Under the pieces are notes generated by a model. That model had not been told where the DNA came from. It ran no database searches and saw nothing but the letters and a program-made list of their open reading frames with translations. The translations under genes were made by a program, and so were the position numbers. This document shows positions 53,210-63,963 of a stretch of 64,000 nt of DNA, in pieces (the first letter of the stretch is position 1; the number at the start of each line of letters is the position of its first letter). The DNA is taken from positions 434,001 to 498,000 of the forward strand of contig CAVXHG010000009.1 of NCBI GenBank assembly GCA_963761525.1, read 5' to 3'. The stretch comes from BOG-931 sp963761525. Its GTDB lineage: Bacteria > Pseudomonadota > Alphaproteobacteria > Rhizobiales > Xanthobacteraceae.

Positions 53210-54208
53210 CTACGCGACGAGTTTGGAGAAAAGTTCCGGGTCAACATTGCCGCCGGATAGGACGGCCACGGCAATTTTGTTTTTGACGTCCACTTTGCCG
53301 GTCATGATGGCGGCGAGCGCGACGGCGCCGCCAGGTTCGACCACGAGCTTCAATTCAGCAAAAGCAAATGCCACGGCGGCTGCCACTTCTTGATCGCTCG
53401 CCACGACGCCCGCGTCCACCAGCGACTGATTGATTGCGAATGTGAGCTTGCCTGGCGTGCGCGCCATCAAGGCGTCGCAGATAGTGCCGGTCAATTCGGC
53501 ATTCTGTTCACGTTGGCCGCTGCGAAACGAACGGGCGTGGTCATCGAAACCCTGCGGCTCGGCGGTATAGAGCGCGGCGTCCGGGACCCGTGCTTTGACG
53601 GCAAGCGCAATGCCCGCGGTGAGGCCGCCGCCGGAAGCAGTGATGACGACGATGTCCGGAACCAGTCCCAGAGCGCGCAAGTCGTCGACGATCTCGCGGC
53701 CCGCGGTGCCTTGGCCGGCGATGATCAGTGCGTCGTCGTAAGGTGGAACCAGCGTGGCGTTGCGGCGTGTCGCAATTTCCGAGGCGATAGCCTCGCGATC
53801 ATCGCGGGCGCGGTCGTACAGCACGATTTCGGCGCCATGGGCTGCGGTTCGCTCGCGTTTCGCACGGGGCGCATCCCGCGGCATGACGATGACACAAGGC
53901 ATGCCAAGCAGCCGTGCCGCCGCAGCGACGCCCTGGGCGTGATTGCCGGAAGAAAAAGCCACCACGCCGCCGGCGCGACGTTCCAGTGGGATTGAAGCGA
54001 GCTTGTTGTAAGCGCCACGAAACTTGAATGAGCCAGTGCGCTGCAGGGTCTCGGCTTTAAGGAAGACCCGGCCGCCAGTCATGGCGTCGAGCGCGGCCGA
54101 GGTCAAAAGCGGCGTGTGCAAAACCACGCCATCAAGGCGTCGCGCCGCTTCATCCACGTCCGTGGCGGTCGGCAGAAGGGTCTCGATGCCGGAACCCGTA
54201 GCGCTCAT
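53210..54208 (-). CDS. Threonine/serine dehydratase (PLP fold type II)
   Basis: A 332-residue enzyme. The PLP lysine is in RTGSFKFRGAYNK, phosphate binding in FSSGNHAQGVA and the glycine loop TASGGGLTAGIA. It deaminates threonine to 2-oxobutyrate, or serine to pyruvate. It lacks the ACT regulatory domain of biosynthetic IlvA, so a catabolic (TdcB-like) or racemase-like role is likelier. ATG 54208 gives the conserved start; the frame stays open to 54319 but that would overlap the next gene's end. Confidence 0.92.
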   Translation of the reverse strand: MSATGSGIETLLPTATDVDEAARRLDGVVLHTPLLTSAALDAMTGGRVFLKAETLQRTGSFKFRGAYNKLASIPLERRAGGVVAFSSGNHAQGVAAAARLLGMPCVIVMPRDAPRAKRERTAAHGAEIVLYDRARDDREAIASEIATRRNATLVPPYDDALIIAGQGTAGREIVDDLRALGLVPDIVVITASGGGLTAGIALAVKARVPDAALYTAEPQGFDDHARSFRSGQREQNAELTGTICDALMARTPGKLTFAINQSLVDAGVVASDQEVAAAVAFAFAELKLVVEPGGAVALAAIMTGKVDVKNKIAVAVLSGGNVDPELFSKLVA

Positions 54209-56339
54209 GGCGCACGGTAACGCCGCAATTGCGTCGCGAGCAAGGGCGCCGGCAACGCTGTCCCGCGTATCAAAGATACGTGGGACAGGAGATCTGTCAG
54301 TCAAACCGTCCGGCGGCATGCGCCAGCATGGTGTAAACCTTGCCGGTATCTGACGTCAGATAGTTGCGCACGACGGCGGTACCACGATCGCCGCGCGACA
54401 CGTCTTCGAGCAGCCGTTCGAACTCATGGATGTAGTGCTCGACCGTTTGCCGGAATTCGGGATCGGTACGATATTTGGTGCGGATCTCGTCGAACGCCTT
54501 CTGACCCTGCAGGGTGTAGAGGCGCTTGGTGAACACGCCGCGTTCGCCGCGCTTGTAACGCTCCCAAAGCTCCGCTGCCGTATCCTGGTCGATCATGCGT
54601 GCGATATCGACCGAAAGCGTGTCGAGCAACTCGACTGCATCGCGCGGACGTTCTTCGGTGCGCGCCTGTCCACGTGGGGCAGGGGCCGCAGGTTGAGCGG
54701 CATCCTCTCGCGACGCTCGCGACAACAGGTCCGTCAACCAGCCACTGCCACTGCCGTTTGCTGGCGCCCGGCCGTTCTCAGCCCGGTTGTTCTCGGCAGG
54801 CGGCTGGCTTTGCGGTGCCCTCGGCTCCGGACGCCGTGCCGGTGCGCCCGTGATGTCGCGTAACCCGGCCTGCGCTGGGGTGACATCCGGCCGGATTGGC
54901 CGAACCTGGCCACGGCCGCCGCCACCACTACCACCGGAAGCATAAGCCTGCTCGGGTTCGCGGCGCATCGGCTCCGCTGCGTCGAGCGAACGGCCATGGC
55001 GGGCTATGATGCGGTTGAGTTCGGCGAGCGCGTCGATCTGATCGACGATGACGCGGCGCATTTGCGCTGCGCTTTCCGTTGTCTCCTGCGGCAGTTCGAG
55101 CACACCGCGGCGCAATTCGGCGCGGGTGGTCTCGAGCTCCTGTTGCATTTCGGTCGCCATCTGCTTCATGCCCTGGATGGTGGCCGTAAATCGCTCGGCA
55201 GACTGCGTGAAGATCGAGCTCACGTCGGAGGCCGCCTCGTTGTAGATCGCATTGAGCGCGTCGCTGGTGCGCTTGCGCTCTTCCTCGGAACTGGCGCGGA
55301 TCTGCTCGAACTGCTGTTCGATCGACTGCACGCTCTCGCTGCTGGTATCGGCGATCAGGCTCGCAATCTCGCGGGTCCGTGCCGTCGCCGTATCAAGCGA
55401 CTCGTCGAGCAGGTTCGAGAAGCGCTGGAGACGCTGCTCAAAGTCGTTGGTTCGCAGATCGAGCGTGGTGATAAGCCCTTCAAGGCTGGACTGTCGGGAC
55501 GTCGTGGTTTCTTCACTGCGGCGATTGCTCAGTTCCAGAAGCTCGACAGCCTCGGCAAGCGAGCGGCCGTGCTGGTTGAACTGTCCGGACAAGTCGCCGA
55601 GATCGTGCAGCACTTTCGTCGTGACGTTGTTGAACGCACCGAGATGCTGCTCGACCCTGTCGGTCGTGGAACTGCTCTGCGAGGTGAGATCGTTCATGGC
55701 GGCGACGAATTCCGATACGCGGGTCGCCATCGTGTGCTCGATCGAGTTCATGTTCTCGTGAGCGCCGCTGAGCACTTCCTGAAGCAGGATATTGGCTTCA
55801 CGCAGCCGCTCGAACAACGCTGTCGAGTTGGAGCGCAGCATGTTGTGCGTCTCCAGCATGTCGGCGACCGTCGCCGATGCGGTTTGCTTCGACTCCTCGA
55901 CGGCCTGTCGCGTGGCACTGTGCAATTCGGCGAGGGTGCGTGCGATTGTCGATTGCGCCGATTCGCTGGCGTTGCGCGCGCCGTCCTGGAGCTGGCCAAG
56001 CGAACCCGCCATGGCCGACGTTGCGGATTGGCTGGCATCGTTGATGAGGCGGGTGATTTCCTCGCTGTTGTCCATCATGGTCTGGGTGAAGACGAAGCTT
56101 TTCGCTTCAATCGACTTCACCGCGTGATCGGTGACGCGGCTGACTTCGTTAGCGAACTCCTGACCCTTGCCGGTCAGAGCGGTGAGCAGGCTGTTCGACT
56201 TCTCGTCGAGCAGGAGCGTCATCTCCCCGAGCCGTTCGCCGATCCTGGTATTGAATTGTTCCGCGTTGCCGACAATGTTGCGGGCAACTTCGGCGCTGGT
56301 GCTGACGAGCTTGCGTTCTGCTTCGGCGGCGCTGCGATC

Positions 56340-56640
56340 GATGGAGTTGGTCGTGGCGGTCGCGTTTCGGGCAAGAAGTTCGGCAGCGTCGGCGGCACTT
56401 TTGCCGACAGAGTCGGTCGTCGCAGCGGCTTTCGTCGTTAGAAGTTCGGCAGCCTCGGTGGCGCTTTTGCTGACGGCTTCGCTTGCAGCGGCCGCATTTC
56501 GGGCAAGAAGTGCAGCGGCTTCAGCGGCGCTTTTGCCGATCGAGCCGGTCGTCGCCACCCCATTTCGGGCAAGAAGTTCGGCAGCCTCGGCGGCGCTTTT
56601 GCCAATGGTGGCGGTGACTGCCGCGGCGGTCTTACTGATG
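56340..56640 (-). repeat. 66-base (22-residue) tandem repeats, Ala-rich type, inside the GPR-like gene
   Basis: Units of the type SIGKSAAEAAxLLARNxxAT recur every 22 residues, about four to five copies. The strong similarity between units indicates duplication. Confidence 0.75.
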
Positions 56641-57049
56641 GTGTCATTCGCTGCGGCAGTGCTCTGTCCGATGCTAGTTCTTGCCGCAACAATACTATTG
56701 CCGATCGTTTCGCTGGCGGCCGACGCGCTTTTCCCGATGGTGTCGCTCAAGGATATGGCGCTGCGGTTGAGCGAAACCGCCGCTTCCGTCGCACTGCGAT
56801 TTAACGCCTCGGCAGCGGCCGCGCTTGCTGTCGTGCTCTTGCCGAGTGACTCGGTCGTATTGGTCGACAGTTGAACGATCGCGCGCTCGGCTTTTCCAGT
56901 ATTGGTCGTGACCGCTTCGGCAAGCTCCCGCAGGCGCGCCGTAAGCAGCTCTGCCGCGGTGCGGCTGCGCTGCTCAAGCTGCTGCGTAACAGCTTCCGTC
57001 CGGCCAACAAGCAGCTCTTCGAGCTTGACGATTCGTCCGTCCAGCGTGT

Positions 57050-57370
57050 TCGCAACCTCAAGCGCTTTGCCACCCAATGTTCTGTCAATGTGGGTGATGC
57101 GGCTGTCGAGAGCGGCGGCGACTTCCTGAGTGCGGTTGCCCAGTGTCGTGTCAATATTAGCCAGCCGGCTGTCGAGAGTGCCGGCGACTTCCTGGGTGCG
57201 ATTGCCCAGCACCGTGTCAATGTTGACGATACGGCTATCGAGATTGCTGGCGACTTCCTGAGCCCGATCGCCCAGCGTCTTGTCGATGGCGGCCATCCGC
57301 TCATCGAGGTTGTTGGCGACTTCGAGCGCGCGGGTGCCCAGGGTCTTGTCGATGTTTGCAACCCTGGCGT
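57050..57370 (-). repeat. 66-base (22-residue) tandem repeats, apolipoprotein type, inside the GPR-like gene
   Basis: Units of the type NIDxTLGNRTQEVAxxLDSR recur with exact 66-base spacing: acttcctg at 57121, 57187 and 57253, and acttcgag at 57319. This is the classic 22-mer amphipathic-helix repeat. Confidence 0.85.
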
Positions 57371-59370
57371 TGACCGTATCGCTGAGATTGGCCGCGCGTG
57401 TATCGATCATGGTGGTGACATCGCTCAACCGCTTGTCGAGCGCGGTGACGACCTCCTTGCCGCCTTCGGCAAGAGTCTTGGCAATGTCCATGACTCGTGC
57501 CGCAAGCGCCTCGGTCAGCGTCTGGGTGCGGCCGTCCAGGGCGTCCTGGAAGCGCGTCAGGCGCTCGTCCAGCGCGCCGGTGACTTCGGTGGCCTTGGCA
57601 GTGACCCGGTTATCGAAGCTTTCGACATAGCTGCGCATCGACTCGGACACGTCCTGGGTGCGTGCGCCGAGGCGTTCGACCAGCTCGGAGCCGTAAGTCT
57701 TCACCGTGCGATCGAATTCGGCGAGATGGCGAGTGATGAGATTGCCGAGGGTCCCGGAGTTCGCGCGAAATCTTTTCGCCAAGCTCGGCGCCTGAATTAT
57801 TGAAGATATCTTCGAATGCGGCGAGGCGCGTCGCGAGCATTTCCCGCATGCCGTCGCCGCGAGCCGCCAGCGCTTCGACCAGGTTGTCGACACTTTCACG
57901 CATCGTATCCGTTACGTGGGTGCTGCGTTCGACAAGGGTGTCGGTGATCTGACCGCCGGTTTGTTCGAGCTTCTTGGCGACATCTCCGCCGCGCAGGTTG
58001 AGATCGAGAATAAGCGATTCACCGGTAGCCTTCAGTGTCGAGTTGACCTCGGCGGCCCGGCTGGCGATCGTCTCGGCAATCTGGCTCGATGTGTCGACGA
58101 TGGCTTCTGAGAGTTCCTGCGCGCGGCCGGCGACAAGGTCGGCGACCTCCTGCGAGCGCCCGATCATGTTGTCGACGATCGCGAGTGATTTCTCGGAAAA
58201 GCTCTCTGCAACCGCGTCGAGCCGCGACGTCATCATGTCTTCCAGACCGGTGACGATTTCGGCGAAGTCTTCGCCGACGTGGTCGGTCTTGAAATTCAGG
58301 TTGGACGTGAGCTGGTCGCTCGCTGTCGTGATGGCGCGCGAAGTGTCGTCGCTTGCGTTCTCCAGCCGCGTCAGCAGGTCGTTGCCGCGCAGGCTGAGTT
58401 GCTCGATCATATTGTCGCCAACCTGGCCCAGCGACAGCGTGATGTGCTCGCCTTTTTCAGCGAGAGAATGGGTGATGCGCTGCGCGGCTTCGTTGACCTG
58501 CTGGCCGACGAGATCGCTGATCGTGGAAAGATCCTGCGTCAGGTCGATGTGAACGTTGTTGATCGCGGAGCGTACCTGCTCGGCCTGGCCGACCAGCGTG
58601 TCGCGCTGATTGGCAAGCTCCTGCAGCAGGCCGCGAATGCGAACTTCGTTGTCGCTATAGGTGCGTTCGAGCGCGGCCACCTCGTTCTGCACCAGCGTCT
58701 CGAGTTCGCCGGCGCGCGCAAGAGCGCGCTCGACGCCGTCGCCCATTGCCGCGACTTCGCGGCGAATGGCCTGACCTACGGTGACGATGGAATCCCGCGC
58801 GATGCTTTCCGGCTCGGCAAGCCGCATGGCGACCTGGGCCATCGACTGGGTAATCAAGCGCAATTCCTGCGCGCGCCAGGCCATGTGCGCAACGCCGAAG
58901 AAGAAGATAATGGGCAGCAGCGCGGCAGCGCCAAGTCCGATCATCAGCGCGGTCTGCGAATGACCCGGACCGGCAGCCGCACTGAGATCGGAAACATAGG
59001 CCCACGACAACGAGAGGCAGCCGAGAACCCAGACGGCGGAGAATATGCCGGCAACAAAATAGGATGTACGGACCGGACGGCGCTGGAGCGCGCGCAGAAT
59101 TTCGCCGACGGATCGCCGGTCGTCGTTCGCGGCGGGCGGCGTGGGCGCGTCTCCCCGAATGCCGATGGGCTCGCGGTCGAAATCTTCATCGAAAGCGGGC
59201 GAAAACGGCTCGCTTTCGCGCATGACGTGCTCGGGGCTTGGCGGTGGAACGGCGATTGTTTCGGCCGGGCTGGCCGGTCCCTCATCCTCATCGCGGATGT
59301 TGAGGGCTTCCTGGATCGCGGAAAGTGCAGCTTCCGTCGGATCCGTCATTTTTTTCGGGTAGTTGGCCAT

Positions 59371-59857
59371 TTCCGTCGTCGCCTCGCGTGTTACGCTGAA
59401 CTAGGACGGCCCCGAACACGGGCCGCGCCACGAGCGCGTGATCGTCAAGTTCCTCATAGGCACTCGAAGGCTCCCCAGCCCGCGAGTAGCGGTTCCACAT
59501 GTCATCCTATCGGCTTGGCGGATCGAATTAAACTGCGCCGGTAACGTGTCTTTAATCATCGTTAACGGATGATTCACCATAACCGCCGCCATTCTGCCGC
59601 CAACATTGCGGCTGGCTTGGGGCCAAGGGAACCGGTCAAGGACCGGCCAAAGTACGGGCCAAGGAACCGGTCAACAAAATTGAAGCCAACAAAACGAATG
59701 AAGACGGCCTCAATTCATCGCTTCAGCTAAGGACTTGCTTACCAAGCGCGTGAAACAAGGCAGCGCCGGTCTCCCTATGAGGAGACGGATTCACCGGGTT
59801 TTGTTCATTCGGATGCAAGCTCGCGGCCAAGAAAACATTGTGGTCGGGGAGCAAGTC
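59371..59857. other. Intergenic region with short direct repeats
   Basis: 487 bases between the divergent GPR-like and Hpt genes. It holds a near-perfect direct repeat ggccaagg(g)aaccggtcaa at 59621-59639 and 59657-59674, and a TTAA-N6-TTAAC sequence at 59552-59566. Both promoters should lie here. No gene or RNA is supported. Confidence 0.45.
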
Positions 59858-60247
59858 ATGGCGGCGGCAAGCTTACGAAAAGCGGTCAATGCGGGTCAGG
59901 CGCCTGACGTGCTCGACGAAGTGCATCTTGGACGCATGACGCTCGGCGATCGTCAGCTCGAACGCGATGTCCTCCAGATTTTCGTGCGGCAGGCCGCGAT
60001 GATGCTGCAACGCATCGCTACAGCGGAGCCTCCGCTCGCTGCGGCGGCCGCCCACACACTCGTAGGGTCGGCACGCGGCATTGGAGCGTGGCGAGTGGCA
60101 CTCGCGGCGGAACGCCTGGAAAGAGCATGTACGGGAGCGTCCCGGGCCCTGGAGTGCGACGTAGCGATCGAGGACCTGAAAGCCGAGGCGCTTGCGGCCA
60201 GCGCAGCCATCGGTATGCGCCTTGATGGCGTTTTGCGCGACCACTAG
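59858..60247 (+). CDS. Histidine phosphotransfer (Hpt) domain protein
   Basis: A 129-residue helical-bundle protein. The phosphoacceptor His lies in AAAAHTLVGSARGIGAWRVA, which fits the Hpt motif (His-x3-Gly-Ser-Ala), with EVHLGRMTLGDRQLERDVLQ before it. It would relay phosphate between a hybrid kinase and a response regulator; the partners are not in this window. ATG 59858 follows GGGGAG; the open frame upstream to 59735 is basic and not conserved-looking. Being divergent from a GPR-like gene, a cell-cycle link is possible but unproved. Confidence 0.8.
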   Translation: MAAASLRKAVNAGQAPDVLDEVHLGRMTLGDRQLERDVLQIFVRQAAMMLQRIATAEPPLAAAAAHTLVGSARGIGAWRVALAAERLERACTGASRALECDVAIEDLKAEALAASAAIGMRLDGVLRDH

Positions 60248-60409
60248 CGGAAAAACGACCATTGGCTTTGTGGGCTTTTGCGGAAGCGGGACACTGGCCA
60301 AGACACCTGGGGCCAAGACACACTGGTGTTGTCCGGCGGAAGCCAATAAATAGGGGCAACTGCTCCGGCAAATCCTCGCCGGAGCCATCAGCATCCGGTT
60401 ATTTTTCCT

Positions 60410-60730
60410 ATGACCAAAATCACCTTCATCGATTTTGAGGGCAAGGCTCGCACGGTCGATGGCGAGAACGGCTCCACGGTGATGGAGACCGCCATCAAAA
60501 ATGCCGTGCCCGGCATCGAAGCCGAGTGCGGCGGCGCCTGCGCCTGCTCCACCTGTCATGTCTACATCGAAGAGGGATGGCGAGAAAAAGTCGGTGAACC
60601 CTCTCCGATGGAAGAAGATATGCTGGATTTTGCCTACGACGTGAAACCAAATTCTCGGCTGTCGTGCCAGATGAAGGTAAGCGACGACCTGGACGGCCTC
60701 ACCGTACGGACGCCGGAGCGGCAGGCTTAA
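60410..60730 (+). CDS. 2Fe-2S ferredoxin, adrenodoxin/putidaredoxin type
   Basis: A 106-residue ferredoxin. Cluster ligands are the three Cys in AECGGACACSTCHVY (C-x5-C-x2-C) and a fourth in SRLSCQMKV. The C-terminal part (VSDDLDGLTVRTPERQ) is typical of ISC and P450-type vertebrate-like ferredoxins. The TrxR-type reductase 140 bases downstream is its likely electron donor. The acceptor may be a P450, Rieske oxygenase or Fe-S assembly. Confidence 0.94.
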   Translation: MTKITFIDFEGKARTVDGENGSTVMETAIKNAVPGIEAECGGACACSTCHVYIEEGWREKVGEPSPMEEDMLDFAYDVKPNSRLSCQMKVSDDLDGLTVRTPERQA

Positions 60731-60869
60731 GCTTAAGCGCAGTCGCGTGTTGCCGAAGCGGCTGCCGGACCCCAAATAGCGGGGGCGGGCGTGCTCTTCC
60801 CCTGCCGCCTGCCGCGCGCTAGATACTGCGCGACATCAAACAAATCCCGAAGACGAGCAAAAAGACGAC

Positions 60870-61913
60870 ATGACTGAAGCTATCAAAACTGACGTTGTCA
60901 TTATCGGTGCAGGGCCTATCGGCCTGTTCGCAGTATTCGAGTTCGGCCTGCTCGATATGAAATGCCATCTCATCGATATTCTCGACAAGATCGGCGGCCA
61001 ATGCGCAGAGCTGTATCCCGAGAAACCGATCTACGACATTCCCGGCGTTCCCATTACCAGCGCGCAGGGCCTCGTCGATGCGTTGTTGCTTCAGATCAAG
61101 TCGTTCGATGCGAAATTCCACCTCGGCGAAATGGTCGATAACGTGGAGAAGATCGGCGATCCGCTGTTTCGCGTAACGACGGATCAGGGCAAGGTCTTTG
61201 AATGCAAGGTGGTGGTCATTGCCGCCGGCGGCGGCTCGTTTCAGCCGAAGCGCCCGCCAATTCCGGGCATCGAAGCGTATGAAGGCAACACAGTGCACTA
61301 CGCCGTGCGCAAAATGGAAAATTTCCGCGACAAGAACGTCATGGTTGTTGGCGGTGGTGACAGCGCGCTCGACTGGACTCTTAATTTGCAGCCGCTGGCC
61401 AGCAAGCTGACGCTGTGTCACCGGCGCGCCGAATTCCGTGCTGCGCCGGACTCCGTCAATAAAATGATGGCGCTGGTCGACGAAGGCAAAGTTGATCTGG
61501 TCGTCGGCCAGGTCACCGGGCTCGTCGGCGCCGACGGCATACTAAAAAAGGCCGTCGTCAAAAAGACCGACGGCACCATGGCGGACGTCGATTGCGATAT
61601 GATGTTGCCCTTCTTCGGCTTGACGATGAAGCTCGGCCCGGTCGCCAACTGGGGTTTTGAACTGAAGAACAACGAATATATCCCGGTGAATACCGAAAGC
61701 TTCGAGACCAGCGTGCCGGGCATTTTCGCCGTCGGCGATATCAACTGGTATCCGGGCAAGCTCAAGCTGATCCTTTCCGGATTCCACGAAGTCGCGCTCG
61801 CGGCGCAGAAGGCGTATCATTACATCTATCCCGAGAAGCGCCTGGTGTTTCAGTACACGACGTCGTCGTCGAGCTTGCAGAAGAAGCTCGGAGTTGCGCC
61901 GACGCCGCGCTGA
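60870..61913 (+). CDS. Ferredoxin-NADP+ reductase, TrxR type
   Basis: A 347-residue flavoprotein with two dinucleotide-binding folds: FAD site VVIIGAGPIGLFAVFEFGLL and NADPH site VMVVGGGDSALDW, and the late FAD motif GIFAVGDINWYPGK. It lacks the CxxC of thioredoxin reductase, so it is the FNR branch known from Rhodopseudomonas palustris and Bacillus YumC. It lies just after the 2Fe-2S ferredoxin, its probable partner. A C-terminal extension (VFQYTTSSSSLQKKLGV) stacks on the flavin in this family. Confidence 0.94.
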   Translation: MTEAIKTDVVIIGAGPIGLFAVFEFGLLDMKCHLIDILDKIGGQCAELYPEKPIYDIPGVPITSAQGLVDALLLQIKSFDAKFHLGEMVDNVEKIGDPLFRVTTDQGKVFECKVVVIAAGGGSFQPKRPPIPGIEAYEGNTVHYAVRKMENFRDKNVMVVGGGDSALDWTLNLQPLASKLTLCHRRAEFRAAPDSVNKMMALVDEGKVDLVVGQVTGLVGADGILKKAVVKKTDGTMADVDCDMMLPFFGLTMKLGPVANWGFELKNNEYIPVNTESFETSVPGIFAVGDINWYPGKLKLILSGFHEVALAAQKAYHYIYPEKRLVFQYTTSSSSLQKKLGVAPTPR

Positions 61914-61944
61914 CGTCTATCGTCTTGTCTTAAGTCTTGCCGGA

Positions 61945-63963
61945 TTATTGCGGGCTCGGTGCCGCCGGCGCTTGCGGCTGCGCCGGAGATGGCGTCGTCG
62001 CCGATGCTGCCGGAGCGTCGACTGCAGCAGGCGCAGCGGACGGTGGCGCGAGCGGCGCCGACAGAACGGCGGGCGGCGCAGTCAGGCCCAATACGCCGCG
62101 AGCCGCGGGCAGCGCGGCATCCGCCATCGCCGCATAACCTTCCGCGGTCGGATGGATCGCGCCGCCGTAAACCGCGCTCACAACACCCCACATCGCGTCA
62201 TGGATGTCGCTTGGCCGTAGTACCGGCGAAATACCCGCGGGATAGGTCATCGCCGTAAAGTAGCTATCGTTCGCGGTCCTGATCCAGCGGGCCCGCGAAG
62301 CATAGGGTTTATAATCGCTGGCGGGGCTTGAGCAGACCATCGGATCTTCAGCTGCGTCGGCGATGTTTGTCTCGAAAGAATCGCCGGTCTGCGAAAAGCA
62401 CGTGCGATCGAATTCGGGATCGGTCGGCGCGTGTGCGCACATTCCGTGTTGGGCAAAGGCAGCCTGGTGGGAATCCACGAACGTCATGCGATCGGCCAGC
62501 GGATCTTTGCAAACTTTGCCGTCTTCGCAGGTCGCCAGCATTTTCAGCTTGGGCAGGAACTTGGCATCGACGAACGCCACGGCATCACGGAGCCGCGTCG
62601 CATCGGCGTTGAATGCCGGATGCACGTCGAGGCCGTCACGACCGCCGGGGCAGGGGACGTTCGGCGCCTGTAGCGCGGGATTGGCATAGGAGACGAAAAC
62701 TACGCGGCCCATGTTGCCGTCGACATAGGGTTTCAGTCCGGCACGCAGCCGGGTGAATGCGTCCGGCAAGTCCAGTTCGAGACTTCTTCTGGCGTCCAGC
62801 GCACTGGCGAGAGAGCCGCCTTCCTTCAAGCACCAGCCGTTCCGCCGTGGAGTCGACGATGACGTTGGCGACCAGGCCCGCAAAATTGATGTCGTTGGCG
62901 CCAACCGTCAGCAGCACCAAATCGAGATTGCGCTTCGGATCCTGGCGATGCACGACGGCCATCAGGTCCTTGAGCTCGGTGAATTGTGCAGGCGAGGTGC
63001 TCGAACATCGATCGGTGCCGAGCGGGCAGTCGTCGGTGGCTTGCGGCCCAAAGAACCCGGCCGCGACGGTCGCCCCCGTGCATGCGAGCGGCATAAAAGT
63101 CACGGCAATATGCGGTTGCTCGATGGCGAGGGTGAGCGCGGTGCGAAGCTGATAGCTGTAGAGCGAGCGGTGGCAACCGGGACTCATCCAGCGGGCGCCG
63201 TGCCGCGCCCAATCGGCCGCCGAAGCGGGATTGGTCGGACCGTTTGCACAGGTGCGGTCGCCGCTGAAGCCAGCCCGGCCAGGCCGGTAAAACTCCCCCC
63301 CGGTGACGTTGAGGAATCGCCGGAAGCAAAAGCTGCTGTCCAGTCTGACCGCTCTGTCGGGATTACCTTCTCCGGCGGCGATGGAATCGCCCATACCGGC
63401 GATCAGCATGTCGCGCACCGCGATCTCGGTTGTGACCCGCGTCGTCGTGCCGTCGGCGAGCGGAATATCGGCCGTTGCGACCGTGGTCCGCCCGGCGGCG
63501 ACGCGCACTTTCACTTCCTGCGTCACACGGCGCGTCGGTTTGCCGAACCGGTCCAACACTATCGTCGAAGCTCCAATGGCATGTCGCGCCTTGCGGCACG
63601 TCGCCGGCAATCTCGACACCGACCGGATAATCGATCGGATTCAGATAGCTCTCCTTGACGCCGTCGCGTTCGCAGGTCTGCAAGAGACTGCCGGCAGCAT
63701 CCACGCAAAGATTGCCGACGACGTCTTTGGCCCATCCCAGGCCCTGGGCGGTCTGTTCGAGGCGATCCTCGGTCGCGAGTACGCCGTCGCCGCGGCTCGC
63801 CGCTTCCTGGCGCAGAAAGTCGGCTTCCTTTCGAAACAGCCGGAAGCGGTTTTTCACTTCCCATGCAATATGAAAATTGGCTGCGCCCGCAGGCTGCTGC
63901 GCGAAGGCAGCATCGAACGGCGTAAGCAGAGATCAAAACGATGAGGATGAATGCAAGGCGCAT
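61945..63963 (-). pseudogene. Exported SGNH/GDSL hydrolase, three frameshifts
   Basis: Three breaks interrupt one gene: near 63914-63917 (after the signal peptide MRLAFILIVLISAYAV), near 63562-63566, and near 62825-62830. Dropping one base at each gives about 671 residues. The hydrolase core shows the nucleophile in AGMGDSIAAGEGNP, the GAND block in LLTVGANDINFAG and the catalytic His in GGAIHPTAEGYAAM. The Asp usually three residues before that His is Gly here. The N-terminal 170 residues hold an unassigned periplasmic domain. Its Ala/Pro-rich tail follows the hydrolase. Confidence 0.78.

Larger units (their letters stand above)
54297..59370 (-). pseudogene. Giant apolipoprotein-repeat coiled-coil membrane protein (GPR-like), frameshifted
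   Basis: About 1690 residues when one base near 57758-57762 is removed, which joins GEKISR-DSGTLGNLITRHLA. The N-terminus is acidic and Pro-rich, then two membrane helices (about residues 104-126 and 140-162), then over 1200 residues of helical apolipoprotein A1/A4/E-type repeats with clear 22-residue periodicity, a Pro-rich linker and a conserved C-terminal domain (LWERYKRGERGVFTKRLYTL). This layout matches the Agrobacterium Growth Pole Ring protein, which organises polar wall growth. The frame break may be a sequencing error. Confidence 0.8.

Noticed and set aside
54996..56441. A 481-codon open frame on the plus strand opposite the GPR-like gene, and similar ones at 56871-57803 and 58279-59544
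   Set aside because: They arise from the repeat composition of the antisense gene and show no family resemblance or ribosome sites.
56340..57370. Regularly spaced repeats that could suggest a CRISPR array
   Set aside because: The 66-base periodicity has no unique spacers, translates in frame as 22-residue helices, and lies inside a coding region; no cas genes are present.
59552..59566. Possible CtrA site TTAA-N6-TTAAC upstream of the GPR-like gene
   Set aside because: The known consensus has a seven-base spacer; with one base missing and only one site the match is not convincing, although a base-level error could hide a real site.
11454..63963. Programmed +1 frameshifting as the cause of the ten frame breaks
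   Set aside because: The sites share no slippery motif, stop codon or downstream structure, and they affect unrelated genes at random positions, including inside a signal peptide.
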